Assembly: GCF_008329565.1 (NCBI RefSeq)
Contig: NZ_NPKT01000002.1
Location: forward strand, 62,001 to 126,000
Source of the DNA: Mycolicibacterium sp. P1-5
Lineage (GTDB): Bacteria > Actinomycetota > Actinomycetes > Mycobacteriales > Mycobacteriaceae
Reading direction: 5' to 3'
DNA: 64,000 nt
Numbering within the stretch: the first letter of the stretch is position 1; the number at the start of each line of letters is the position of its first letter. The position numbers and the translations under genes were made by a program. Below the pieces are notes generated by a model. It made no database searches, was not told the DNA's origin, and was given only the letters and a program-made list of their open reading frames with translations. Of this stretch, positions 15,886 through 23,561 are shown piece by piece.

Positions 15886-16764
15886 ATGGTTGCGTTGGCG
15901 ATCGGGCTGGCGGTGGTCGTCGGCGTCTCTCTAGGGCTGCTGGGGGGCGGTGGATCGATCCTCACGGTCCCGTTGCTGACTTATGTGGCCGGCCTCGATC
16001 CGAAGCACGCGATCGCCACCTCACTGCTCGTGGTGGGAGTGACCAGTTCCGTGGGCGCGGTGTCCCACGCTCGGGCGGGACGGGTGCAGTGGCGAACCGC
16101 CGCGCTCTTCGGCCTCACGTCGATGGTCGGCGCCTACTCCGGCGGTCAGTTGACCCGGTTCATTCCGGGCCGGGCGCTCCTCATCGTCTTTGCGGTGATC
16201 ATGGTGGCCACCGCGATTGCGATGTTGCGGGGACGCAAGTCGTCCTCTGCGGAGTGCGTACCGCGCGGAGTCGCGGCACTGGCCAAAACCGCCGCTGTCG
16301 GGCTGGCGCTGGGCCTGGTGACCGGGACCGTCGGCGCCGGTGGCGGATTCCTGGTGGTGCCGGCCCTGGTGTTGATGGCCGGATTGCCGATGGCGGCAGC
16401 GGTGGGCACCTCCCTTGCGGTGATCGCGATGAACTCCTTCGCGGGCCTGGCCGGCTACCTGTCGGTGGTCGGAATCGACTGGGCCCTGGCGGGCACGGTC
16501 ACGGGGGCGGCCGTAGTCGGTGCGCTGATCGGGTCACGGTTCGCTGCGAGGGTCGATCCGGAGGTCCTTCGAAGGGCGTTCGGTTGGTTCGTCCTGATCA
16601 TGGCGTCGGTGGTGCTCGGCGAGGAAGTCAATCCCATCGCCGGGTACCTGGGCGCCGGCCTGACCGTTCTGGTCGCACTGATGACGCTCGCATGCAGCCA
16701 CATTCCGGCATGCCCGCTACGCGGGCTGACGACCCGGCCGCCGGCGGCGGCGGCTGCTGTCTGA
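15886..16764 (+). CDS. TauE/SafE-family sulfite/sulfur anion exporter
   Basis: A 292-aa membrane protein with about eight hydrophobic segments in two related halves, each starting with a Gly-rich motif (Leu-Gly-Leu-Leu-Gly-Gly-Gly-Gly-Ser near residue 15; Gly-Thr-Val-Gly-Ala-Gly-Gly-Gly-Phe near 147). TauE/SafE proteins move sulfite, sulfoacetate or other sulfur anions. The ATG at 15886 follows GAGGAGG; an upstream ATG at 15847 would include operator 2 within the coding region and is rejected. It leads an operon with a persulfide dioxygenase-rhodanese and SQR, so it likely exports sulfite or thiosulfate made by them. Confidence 0.85.
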   Translation: MVALAIGLAVVVGVSLGLLGGGGSILTVPLLTYVAGLDPKHAIATSLLVVGVTSSVGAVSHARAGRVQWRTAALFGLTSMVGAYSGGQLTRFIPGRALLIVFAVIMVATAIAMLRGRKSSSAECVPRGVAALAKTAAVGLALGLVTGTVGAGGGFLVVPALVLMAGLPMAAAVGTSLAVIAMNSFAGLAGYLSVVGIDWALAGTVTGAAVVGALIGSRFAARVDPEVLRRAFGWFVLIMASVVLGEEVNPIAGYLGAGLTVLVALMTLACSHIPACPLRGLTTRPPAAAAAV

Positions 16765-16788
16765 CCTCAACGAGAAAAGGAAGCTGAA

Positions 16789-18168
16789 ATGAAATTCACC
16801 CAGTACTACTTGGACTGCCTGTCACATGCGTCGTATCTGATCGGCGACGAGACCACCGGTCGTGCGGTGGTGGTCGACCCGCAGCGCGATGTCTCCGAAT
16901 ACCTCACGGACGCAGTGGAATTGGGCATGACGATCGAATTGGTCATCGAAACGCACTTCCACGCCGACTTCCTCTCCGGACACCTGGAGTTGGCGCGGGC
17001 CGCCGGGGCCAGGATCGTGTATTCGTCGGTGGCCCAGCCGGAATTCGACTTCATGGCCGTGGCCGACGGCGAGCGCTACTCGCTCGGCGACGTCCAGCTG
17101 GAGTTCCGGCACACTCCGGGTCACACCCCGGAATCGATGAGCATCGTGGTCTACGAACACGCCGCGGACACCGTGCCCTATGGCGTCCTGACCGGTGACA
17201 CGCTGTTCATCGGTGATGTCGGTCGCCCCGACCTGCTGGCCTCGATCGGGTTCACCCGAGAGGAGCTCGCCGACAAGCTGTACGACTCGCTGCATGAGAA
17301 GTTGATGCCGCTGCCCGACTCCACCCGCATCTACCCGGCGCACGGAGCGGGATCGGCCTGCGGCAAGAACCTTTCGGCCGACCTCTGGTCGACCTTGGGC
17401 GAGCAGCGGATCACCAACTACGCGTTGCGGGCCGCGGACAAGGCGACGTTCCTGGAGCTCGTCACCGCGGGCCAGCCGCCCGCACCCGGCTACTTCGTCT
17501 ATGACGCGATCCTCAATCGCAAGGATCGCGAACTGCTCGACGAGACGAAGATGCCGGCACCGATGACGTATGCGCAACTGCGCGAGGCGATGGCAGGTGG
17601 CGCAATGCTGGTCGACGGCCGCACACCGGAGGAGTTCGCCCAGGGGCACCTGCGCGGTGCCGTGAACATCGGCCTGGAAGGGCGTTACGCCGAGTTCGCC
17701 GGGTCGGTGGTCAAGCCCGACGTCGAGATCGTCCTGATGACCGAGCCAGGCCTGGAGCTGGAGGGCAAGAACCGGTTGGCCCGAATCGGTTTCGACCGCG
17801 TCATCGGATACTTGGCCGCGCCGGATGAGGTGATGTTCACGCATCGCGACGACGTCGACACCGCGTCGCGACTGACCGCCAATGCGCTGGGCGAGCGGAT
17901 GGCCGATGTTCCCGAGTTGCAGTTGATCGACGTCCGCAACCCGGGTGAAGTCGAGGCGGGCACGGTTCACGGCGCCGTCAACATCCCGGTCGGTCAGCTC
18001 CCCGACCGTGTCGGAGAACTCGACCCACACAAGCCGACCGTCGTGTACTGCGCCGGGGGCTACCGCTCGTCGGTGGCGGCCAGCCTATTGCGTCAGCGCG
18101 GCTTCGGCGATGTCAGCGATGTCCTGGGCGGCTACCGCGCCTGGGAAGAAGCCGTCCAGAACGCCTGA
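16789..18168 (+). CDS. MBL-fold persulfide dioxygenase fused to two rhodanese domains (CstB-like)
   Basis: A 459-aa fusion. The N-terminal metallo-beta-lactamase domain (about 1-240) has the metal motif Thr-His-Phe-His-Ala-Asp at 55-60, with His65, then His-Thr-Pro-Gly-His and Gly-Asp-Thr-Leu-Phe, as in ETHE1-type persulfide dioxygenases. Two rhodanese domains follow (about 265-350 and 370-455). The first lacks a catalytic Cys; the second has Cys421 in Val-Tyr-Cys-Ala-Gly-Gly-Tyr-Arg-Ser-Ser. The product would oxidise glutathione- or mycothiol-type persulfides to sulfite and transfer sulfane sulfur to make thiosulfate. It lies 24 bases after TauE and 17 before SQR, clearly one operon under the CstR-like operators. 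Confidence 0.88.
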   Translation: MKFTQYYLDCLSHASYLIGDETTGRAVVVDPQRDVSEYLTDAVELGMTIELVIETHFHADFLSGHLELARAAGARIVYSSVAQPEFDFMAVADGERYSLGDVQLEFRHTPGHTPESMSIVVYEHAADTVPYGVLTGDTLFIGDVGRPDLLASIGFTREELADKLYDSLHEKLMPLPDSTRIYPAHGAGSACGKNLSADLWSTLGEQRITNYALRAADKATFLELVTAGQPPAPGYFVYDAILNRKDRELLDETKMPAPMTYAQLREAMAGGAMLVDGRTPEEFAQGHLRGAVNIGLEGRYAEFAGSVVKPDVEIVLMTEPGLELEGKNRLARIGFDRVIGYLAAPDEVMFTHRDDVDTASRLTANALGERMADVPELQLIDVRNPGEVEAGTVHGAVNIPVGQLPDRVGELDPHKPTVVYCAGGYRSSVAASLLRQRGFGDVSDVLGGYRAWEEAVQNA

Positions 18169-18185
18169 TCGGAAACGGAGAAACC

Positions 18186-19388
18186 ATGAGTGTCACAGCC
18201 AAGCACCAGATCGTGGTCGTGGGCGGTGGGACTGCCGGTATCACTGTTGCCGCCCGCCTGCTGCGCAAGGGCTACGACGACGTAGCCGTGATCGAGCCGT
18301 CGGATCAGCACTATTACCAGCCGTTGTGGACCCTCGTCGGGGGGGGCCAGGCCACGGCGCCGACCACCGCACGGCCCGAATCGTCGGTGATGCCGAAGAA
18401 GGCGACGTGGATCCGCAACGGCGCCAGTGCATTCGACCCGGATGCCAACACGGTGACGTGTGTCGATGGTGCGACCTACGAATACAACGTGCTGGTGGTC
18501 TGCCCGGGCATCCAGCTGGACTGGAACCGCACCGAAGGACTCTCCGAAGCGGTCGGGCGCAACGGTGTCTCGTCGAACTACCGGTTCGACCTTGCCCCGC
18601 GCACCTGGGACTTCATCCGCGACACCCGATCGGGATCGGCGGTGTTCATGATGCCCTCCGGCCCGATCAAATGTGCTGGGGCACCGCAGAAGATCGCGTA
18701 CCTCGCCAGTGACTACTGGCGTAAGCAGGGTGTGCTGGACAAGATCGACGTGCATCTGGTGGTTCCGACACCGCGTGCATTCGGCATTGCAGCGATCGCC
18801 GACAACCTCGACAAGGTGATCGCCGACTACGGCATCCAGTTGCACACGATGTCGGAGATCACTGCGGTGGACGGTGATTCGAAAAAGGTGACGGTCAGCG
18901 CCCTCGGCGAAGGCGGGACCGACGGCACTCTGGCCTACGATGTGCTGCACGCGGTACCGCGGCAGTCGGCGCCCGACTGGGTCAAGACCAGCCCACTGTC
19001 GACCGGCGACGACAACGGCTACGTGAACCTGGACAAGTCCACCATGCAGCACGTGCGCTACCCGAACGTCTTCGGGCTGGGTGACGCCGGATCGACACCG
19101 AATTCGAAGACCGGCGCGGCAATTCGCAAACAAGCCCCGGTGGTCGTCGACAACATCGATGCCTATCTCGCCGGCAGGCCGTTGGCGGCCAGGTATGACG
19201 GGTACTCGTCGTGCCCGATCGTCACCTCGTCGCAGGAGATGTTGCTCGCCGAGTTCGATTACGACTTCAATCTGGAGCCGTCGTTCCCGATCCTGGATCC
19301 CGCCAAGCCGCACCGGCCGTACTGGTATGTGAAGAAATACGGGCTGCCGTGGATGTACTGGAACCTGATGCTGAAGGGTCTCGTTTAG
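18186..19388 (+). CDS. sqr: Sulfide:quinone oxidoreductase
   Basis: A 400-aa FAD protein of the two-dinucleotide-binding family. The first Gly-Gly-Gly-Thr-Ala-Gly-Ile motif is at about 15-21. Two cysteines placed as in SQR, Cys163 (Ile-Lys-Cys-Ala-Gly-Ala-Pro-Gln) and Cys343 (Tyr-Ser-Ser-Cys-Pro), would form the redox trisulfide site; the third Cys of some SQR types is not seen at the usual place, fitting the mitochondrial-like type. It oxidises sulfide to a persulfide and passes electrons to menaquinone at the inner face of the membrane. The product feeds the upstream persulfide dioxygenase. ATG at 18186 with AACGGAGAAACC upstream. Confidence 0.9.
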   Translation: MSVTAKHQIVVVGGGTAGITVAARLLRKGYDDVAVIEPSDQHYYQPLWTLVGGGQATAPTTARPESSVMPKKATWIRNGASAFDPDANTVTCVDGATYEYNVLVVCPGIQLDWNRTEGLSEAVGRNGVSSNYRFDLAPRTWDFIRDTRSGSAVFMMPSGPIKCAGAPQKIAYLASDYWRKQGVLDKIDVHLVVPTPRAFGIAAIADNLDKVIADYGIQLHTMSEITAVDGDSKKVTVSALGEGGTDGTLAYDVLHAVPRQSAPDWVKTSPLSTGDDNGYVNLDKSTMQHVRYPNVFGLGDAGSTPNSKTGAAIRKQAPVVVDNIDAYLAGRPLAARYDGYSSCPIVTSSQEMLLAEFDYDFNLEPSFPILDPAKPHRPYWYVKKYGLPWMYWNLMLKGLV

Positions 19389-19398
19389 CGGCGAGCTC

Positions 19399-19656
19399 TC
19401 AGGCGTCGAGGTCTTGCTGGACCAACTCGGCGATCGCCTTGCACGCGGACTCGTCCTCGGAGGCGACGGTGACCTGCGCGCCGTTGCCCGCGCCCAGGGT
19501 CATGATCATCAAAGCGGATCCGGCGTCCACCGGCTCGCCGCCGTCCATTGTCAACGTCACCGGGACACCGGCGTTGACAACGGCTTCGGAAATGATTGCC
19601 GCGGGGCGGGCGTGCAGTCCGATCGCCGAACCGACGATGACGGTCTTGGTATGCAT
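19399..19656 (-). CDS. ptsH: HPr phosphocarrier protein of the PTS
   Basis: An 85-aa HPr. The phospho-acceptor His15 sits in Gly-Leu-His-Ala-Arg-Pro-Ala, and the regulatory-site region reads Asp-Ala-Gly-Ser-Ala-Leu-Met near residue 46, where a Ser is retained. HPr takes phosphate from enzyme I and passes it to the EIIA domain of the fructose permease encoded just upstream. It is the last gene of fruR-fruK-fruA-ptsH on the minus strand, 37 bases after fruA, with an AAGGAG site before its ATG. Confidence 0.95.
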   Translation of the reverse strand: MHTKTVIVGSAIGLHARPAAIISEAVVNAGVPVTLTMDGGEPVDAGSALMIMTLGAGNGAQVTVASEDESACKAIAELVQQDLDA

Positions 19657-19693
19657 GGGACTCCTTCTGTTTGGTGTTCTCGAACTTCGTTGA

Positions 19694-21688
19694 CTAGACG
19701 GTTGCCGGTTCGACGGCCTTGTTGCGGATGAACTGTTTGGCGGCGACCACCGTGAACCCGCCGATCGCCGTCCCCGCAGCCAGGGCCACCAGGAACCACA
19801 CCAGGTTGCCGATCGCGAAGAACACGAAGATGCCGCCGTGTGGTGCCTTGAGGGTGACGTCGAAGGCCATGATCAGCGCGCCGGTGACTGCGCCGCCGGC
19901 CATCATCGATGGGATGACCCGCAGCGGGTCGGCGGCGGCGAACGGGATGGCGCCCTCGGAGATGAACGAGGCTCCCAAAAGCCATGCAGCCCGGCCATTC
20001 TCGCGTTCGGGCTCGCTGAACAGACCTGGCCGGATGGCGGTGGCCAGGGCCATCGCCAGCGGCGGCACCATTCCGGCCGCCATCACCGCGGCCATGATGC
20101 GAAGCGAAGCCGGATCGGCCACGTTGAGCCCGGCGGTGGCGAAGGCGTAGGCCGCCTTGTTGACCGGGCCGCCAAGGTCGAAGCACATCATCAGACCGAG
20201 GATCACGCCGAGCAGGACCACCGAGGCGCCGGTGAGTCCGTTGAGCCAGTTGGTCAGGCCCGAGGTGATCGCGGCCAACGGCCTTCCCAGCAGGAGGAAC
20301 ATCAACAGGCCGACGATCAGCGACGCGAACAACGGAATGATCACCACCGGCATCAGGCCACGGGCCCATTGAGGGACATTCACCCGGCTGATCCATAGTG
20401 CGGCGAAGCCCGCGATCAGGCCGCCGACGATACCGCCGATGAACCCGCCACCGACAAACACCGCGACAGCGCCGGCGGTGAATCCCGGTGCGATACCGGG
20501 CCGATCCGCGATGGCGAACGAGATATAGCCGGCCAGGGCGGGCACCAGGAAGCTGAATGCCAGCCCGCCGAGGGTGAACAGGACTGCGCCGAGGTACTGG
20601 GTGAAGCCGCCGCTCGGCAGGTTGGTCAGCGAGTTGGTGGTCGCGATCAGGTTGCCCAACGACTTCGTCGCGCCGGCGGGGGTGTTCGCGATGTCGTAGC
20701 CCGCGAACAAGAATCCCAGGGCGATCAGCAGACCACCGGCGGCCACGAACGGGATCATGTAGCTCACGCCGGTCAGCAGTATCTGCCGAATGCGGGTGCC
20801 CCAGCCGACGCCGCCGGCGGGTGCACCGCTGCCGACAACCGCCGCTGTGCCCTCGACCCGCGCCGACTTCGGGTTATCTGCGGCGGCAACGGCTTCGGCG
20901 ATCATGGTGTCCGGCTCGTTGATGGCCCGCTTGACGCCGGAGGCGATCACGGGCTTGCCGGCGAACCGCTGCCGGTCCTTGACGCCGACGTCGGTGGCGA
21001 AGATGACGGCGTCGGCACCGGTGATCGTCTCGGCGCTCACCGGTGTGCTGCCCGACGAGCCCTGGGTTTCCACCGTCAAGTTCACCCCGGCGCGCTCGGC
21101 GGCCAGTTTGAGCGCATCGGCGGCCATGTAGGTGTGGGCGATGCCCGTCGGGCATGCGGTGATCGCAACGATCGACTTCGCCTGCACAGGAGCCGGTTTC
21201 GCAGCCGGGGCGGTGGCGGGCTTGGTGCCGTCGGGGTTGACCACGCCGTCGACGAGAGCCACCACTTCGTCGGCAGAGGCGGCGTCGCGCAGCGACTGCA
21301 CGAAGTCCGGGCGCACCAGCGCACGCGCCAGGCCGGACAGGAGCTTCATGTGCTCGGCACCGGCACCCTCCGGGGCTGCGATGAGGAACACCAGATCCGC
21401 CGGGCCGTCGGGCGCACCGAAGTCGACCTGTGGCGAGAGGCGGGCGAATCCGATCGACGGCGCCGACACCGCGGCCGATCGGCAGTGCGGGATCGCGATC
21501 CCGCCGGGAAGCCCGGTGGCCGACTGGGCTTCGCGCGCCATTGCCGCGGTCTGTAGCGCCGCACCGTCACTGACCCGGCCGCTCTCGGCCAGCCGGGACG
21601 CCAGGCGGCCGATCACAGACTCCTTGTCGTTGCCGGCGTCGACGTCGAGTAATACCAGATCGGTGCTGATGATAGTGGAGTTCGTCAT
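19694..21688 (-). CDS. fruA: Fructose-specific PTS permease EIIABC
   Basis: A 664-aa three-domain permease. The EIIA domain (about 1-150) carries His68 in Ile-Ala-Ile-Pro-His-Cys-Arg; a Lys/Pro/Ala linker follows; the EIIB domain (about 170-270) has the phosphocysteine Cys179 in Ala-Cys-Pro-Thr-Gly-Ile-Ala-His-Thr; the EIIC membrane domain (about 300-655) has some nine or ten hydrophobic segments. It imports fructose as fructose-1-phosphate. The ATG at 21688 has AGGAAGG upstream; a longer opening to 21895 runs into fruK. The domain order A-B-C is the actinobacterial form. It lies 16 bases after fruK. Confidence 0.94.
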   Translation of the reverse strand: MTNSTIISTDLVLLDVDAGNDKESVIGRLASRLAESGRVSDGAALQTAAMAREAQSATGLPGGIAIPHCRSAAVSAPSIGFARLSPQVDFGAPDGPADLVFLIAAPEGAGAEHMKLLSGLARALVRPDFVQSLRDAASADEVVALVDGVVNPDGTKPATAPAAKPAPVQAKSIVAITACPTGIAHTYMAADALKLAAERAGVNLTVETQGSSGSTPVSAETITGADAVIFATDVGVKDRQRFAGKPVIASGVKRAINEPDTMIAEAVAAADNPKSARVEGTAAVVGSGAPAGGVGWGTRIRQILLTGVSYMIPFVAAGGLLIALGFLFAGYDIANTPAGATKSLGNLIATTNSLTNLPSGGFTQYLGAVLFTLGGLAFSFLVPALAGYISFAIADRPGIAPGFTAGAVAVFVGGGFIGGIVGGLIAGFAALWISRVNVPQWARGLMPVVIIPLFASLIVGLLMFLLLGRPLAAITSGLTNWLNGLTGASVVLLGVILGLMMCFDLGGPVNKAAYAFATAGLNVADPASLRIMAAVMAAGMVPPLAMALATAIRPGLFSEPERENGRAAWLLGASFISEGAIPFAAADPLRVIPSMMAGGAVTGALIMAFDVTLKAPHGGIFVFFAIGNLVWFLVALAAGTAIGGFTVVAAKQFIRNKAVEPATV

Positions 21689-21704
21689 GAGGCCTTCCTG
21701 CTGT

Positions 21705-22682
21705 CTAGGGGCGCACGTGGTAGGGCGATATCGAGGTGACCACCACGTCATCGAGGTCGATCTGGGCCGGCGACGGAAGCGCCGAACCGGGCAGTGCCGC
21801 GGCGGCGCTTCCATAGGCGACGGCCATCTGCAATCGTCGTGGCGCTTCGGCGCCTCCGACGTCAGCTCGTAGGTAACCCGCCAGTGAGGAGTCACCGGCG
21901 CCGACGGTGCTCCTCGGCGTCATCGGGGGTGGGGTGGCCAGCCAGCTGCCGGTGTCGTTCACCAGCAGTGCACCCGCGGCACCCAGTGTTGCCAGTACGG
22001 TCTTGGCGCCGCGGTCGACGAGCTGTCGAGCGGCGTTTACTGCAAGGTACGGATCGCCTTGGGCCAGAGCGTCTTCCAGCCTCCGGGCATCGATGCCGGC
22101 CAGACTGGCCAGCTCCTCGGAGTTCGGTTTGATCACGTCGGGCGCAGCGGTGGCGAAGCCGGCGGCGAGCGCGGCAAGCGGTGCATCGGACGTGTCCACG
22201 GCGACCTTGCATGGATACGACTGCAATTGCGCGACGACGTCGGCATACCAGCTGTCCGGGATGCCGGGCGGCAGCGATCCGGACAGCACCACCCATCGCG
22301 CTGTGGCGGCACGATCCAGGATCGCCTGAGTGAGCGCCGCCAGCATGATCTCATCGATTTCCGCGCCCGGCTCGTTGATTTTCGTTGTGGTGCCGTCGGT
22401 TTCGGTGATCGCCAGGTTCGTGCGGACCGCACCGGCGATGGGCACCGCATAGAACGGCACGGCACACGATTCCAGCGCCGCCACGATCGGGTCGTGCCGG
22501 GCGGCGGGCAGCACCGCGACGGTGCCCAGTCCGGCCAGGGTCAGTGCTCGCGCGACGTTGACGCCCTTGCCGCCGGGTTCGGTCGTCACCGACTGCACGC
22601 GGTGCACGGCGCCGCGGACCAATGCCGTCGGCAGCGTCACGGTTCGGTCGATGCTCGGGTTGGGCGTGACGGTGACGATCAT
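21705..22682 (-). CDS. fruK: 1-phosphofructokinase
   Basis: A 325-aa PfkB-family kinase that phosphorylates fructose-1-phosphate to fructose-1,6-bisphosphate. The N-terminal Thr-Pro-Asn-Pro-Ser-Ile-Asp motif, the Gly-Gly-Lys-Gly-Val-Asn-Val-Ala signature near 38-45, Lys-Pro-Asn-Ser-Glu-Glu, and the C-terminal Gly-Ala-Gly-Asp-Ser motif with the catalytic Asp are present. Its ATG overlaps the stop of the DeoR regulator by four bases, so regulator, kinase, permease and HPr are one unit. Confidence 0.94.
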   Translation of the reverse strand: MIVTVTPNPSIDRTVTLPTALVRGAVHRVQSVTTEPGGKGVNVARALTLAGLGTVAVLPAARHDPIVAALESCAVPFYAVPIAGAVRTNLAITETDGTTTKINEPGAEIDEIMLAALTQAILDRAATARWVVLSGSLPPGIPDSWYADVVAQLQSYPCKVAVDTSDAPLAALAAGFATAAPDVIKPNSEELASLAGIDARRLEDALAQGDPYLAVNAARQLVDRGAKTVLATLGAAGALLVNDTGSWLATPPPMTPRSTVGAGDSSLAGYLRADVGGAEAPRRLQMAVAYGSAAAALPGSALPSPAQIDLDDVVVTSISPYHVRP

Positions 22683-23458
22683 GAATCTCCCCCGGCCAGG
22701 ACGACTTCGACGCCGCAGTCGGTCAGTGCGGCTCGGTCGACGGCGCTGATCTCGGGATCGGTGATCAACACGTCGACACTGTCGATCGGTGCGAAGCTGA
22801 CGAACTCCTCACGTCCGATCTTTGACGAATCGGCCAGCACGACGACGTAGTTGGCACAACGGACCATCGCGCGTTTGACGGCGGCCTCTTCGCCATCCGG
22901 GGTCGACAGCCCGTGGCGCACGGTGATGCCGTTGGTGCCGATGAACGCGATGTCGACGCGCAATGCGTCGAGGGCGCGCAGGACCGGTTCGCCGACGGCG
23001 GCCTGGGTCAGGCCCCGGACCCGTCCACCCAGCAGCTGCAGGGTGACCGACGGCATTGCGGCCAGTCGCGCGGCGATCGGCACAGTGTTGGTCACCACCA
23101 CCAGGTCGCGGTCGGTCGGCAACATGGCCGCGACCCGGGCGGTGGTGGTGCCGGCGTCGAACAAAACGGTCGCGCCGGACAATGGGATGAAATCGGTGGC
23201 GGCCCGGGCGATCGCCTCTTTGTGGTCTGCGCGGGTGGTCTCCCGCTCGTCGACTCCGGGTTCGACCACGTGCAACGCGCGTACCGGAACGGCCCCGCCG
23301 TGCACCCGTCGCACCACACCGGCACGATCCAGTGTCGCCAGATCCCGGCGCACGGTCTCGGTCGTGACCTCATAGGCCTGAGCGAGCTCGGCGACCGAGG
23401 CCCGCCCCTGCGACAGCACTCGGTCGGCAATTGCCTGCTGGCGTTCTTCCGGGTACAC
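22679..23458 (-). CDS. fruR: DeoR-family fructose operon repressor
   Basis: A 259-aa DeoR-type regulator. The N-terminal winged helix reads Ala-Ser-Val-Ala-Glu-Leu-Ala then Val-Thr-Thr-Glu-Thr-Val-Arg-Arg-Asp-Leu (about 20-42), the DeoR signature; the C-terminal sugar-phosphate domain contains Asp-Ala-Gly-Thr-Thr-Thr and Gly-Thr-Asn-Gly-Ile. It probably senses fructose-1-phosphate. It begins with GTG at 23458 and diverges from ptsI over about 100 bases of AT-rich sequence, so it can control both directions. Confidence 0.92.
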   Translation of the reverse strand: MYPEERQQAIADRVLSQGRASVAELAQAYEVTTETVRRDLATLDRAGVVRRVHGGAVPVRALHVVEPGVDERETTRADHKEAIARAATDFIPLSGATVLFDAGTTTARVAAMLPTDRDLVVVTNTVPIAARLAAMPSVTLQLLGGRVRGLTQAAVGEPVLRALDALRVDIAFIGTNGITVRHGLSTPDGEEAAVKRAMVRCANYVVVLADSSKIGREEFVSFAPIDSVDVLITDPEISAVDRAALTDCGVEVVLAGGDS

Positions 23459-23561
23459 GAATCTCCGTTTGTGTGGGTTAGGCGCCGAATTGAATGTTGA
23501 TATGTGTTGTTTTACTCCCGAATGTGTTGACTTGTCAATGGATTGCTGTAATCTAGTTCAC
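23459..23561. promoter_or_regulatory. Divergent fruR/ptsI promoter region with TGTGTTG repeats
   Basis: This 103-base gap is notably AT-rich for the window. It holds TGTGTTG at 23503-23509 and 23523-23529, with a related ATGTTGA near 23494 and TTGAC at 23527, at about 10- and 20-base steps. Such repeats on one helix face are plausible FruR binding sites; the assignment rests on position only. Confidence 0.45.

Noticed and set aside
16822..18030. Long minus-strand frame opposite the MBL-rhodanese gene
   Set aside because: The plus-strand gene has catalytic motifs in order; the opposite frame is compositionally a shadow.
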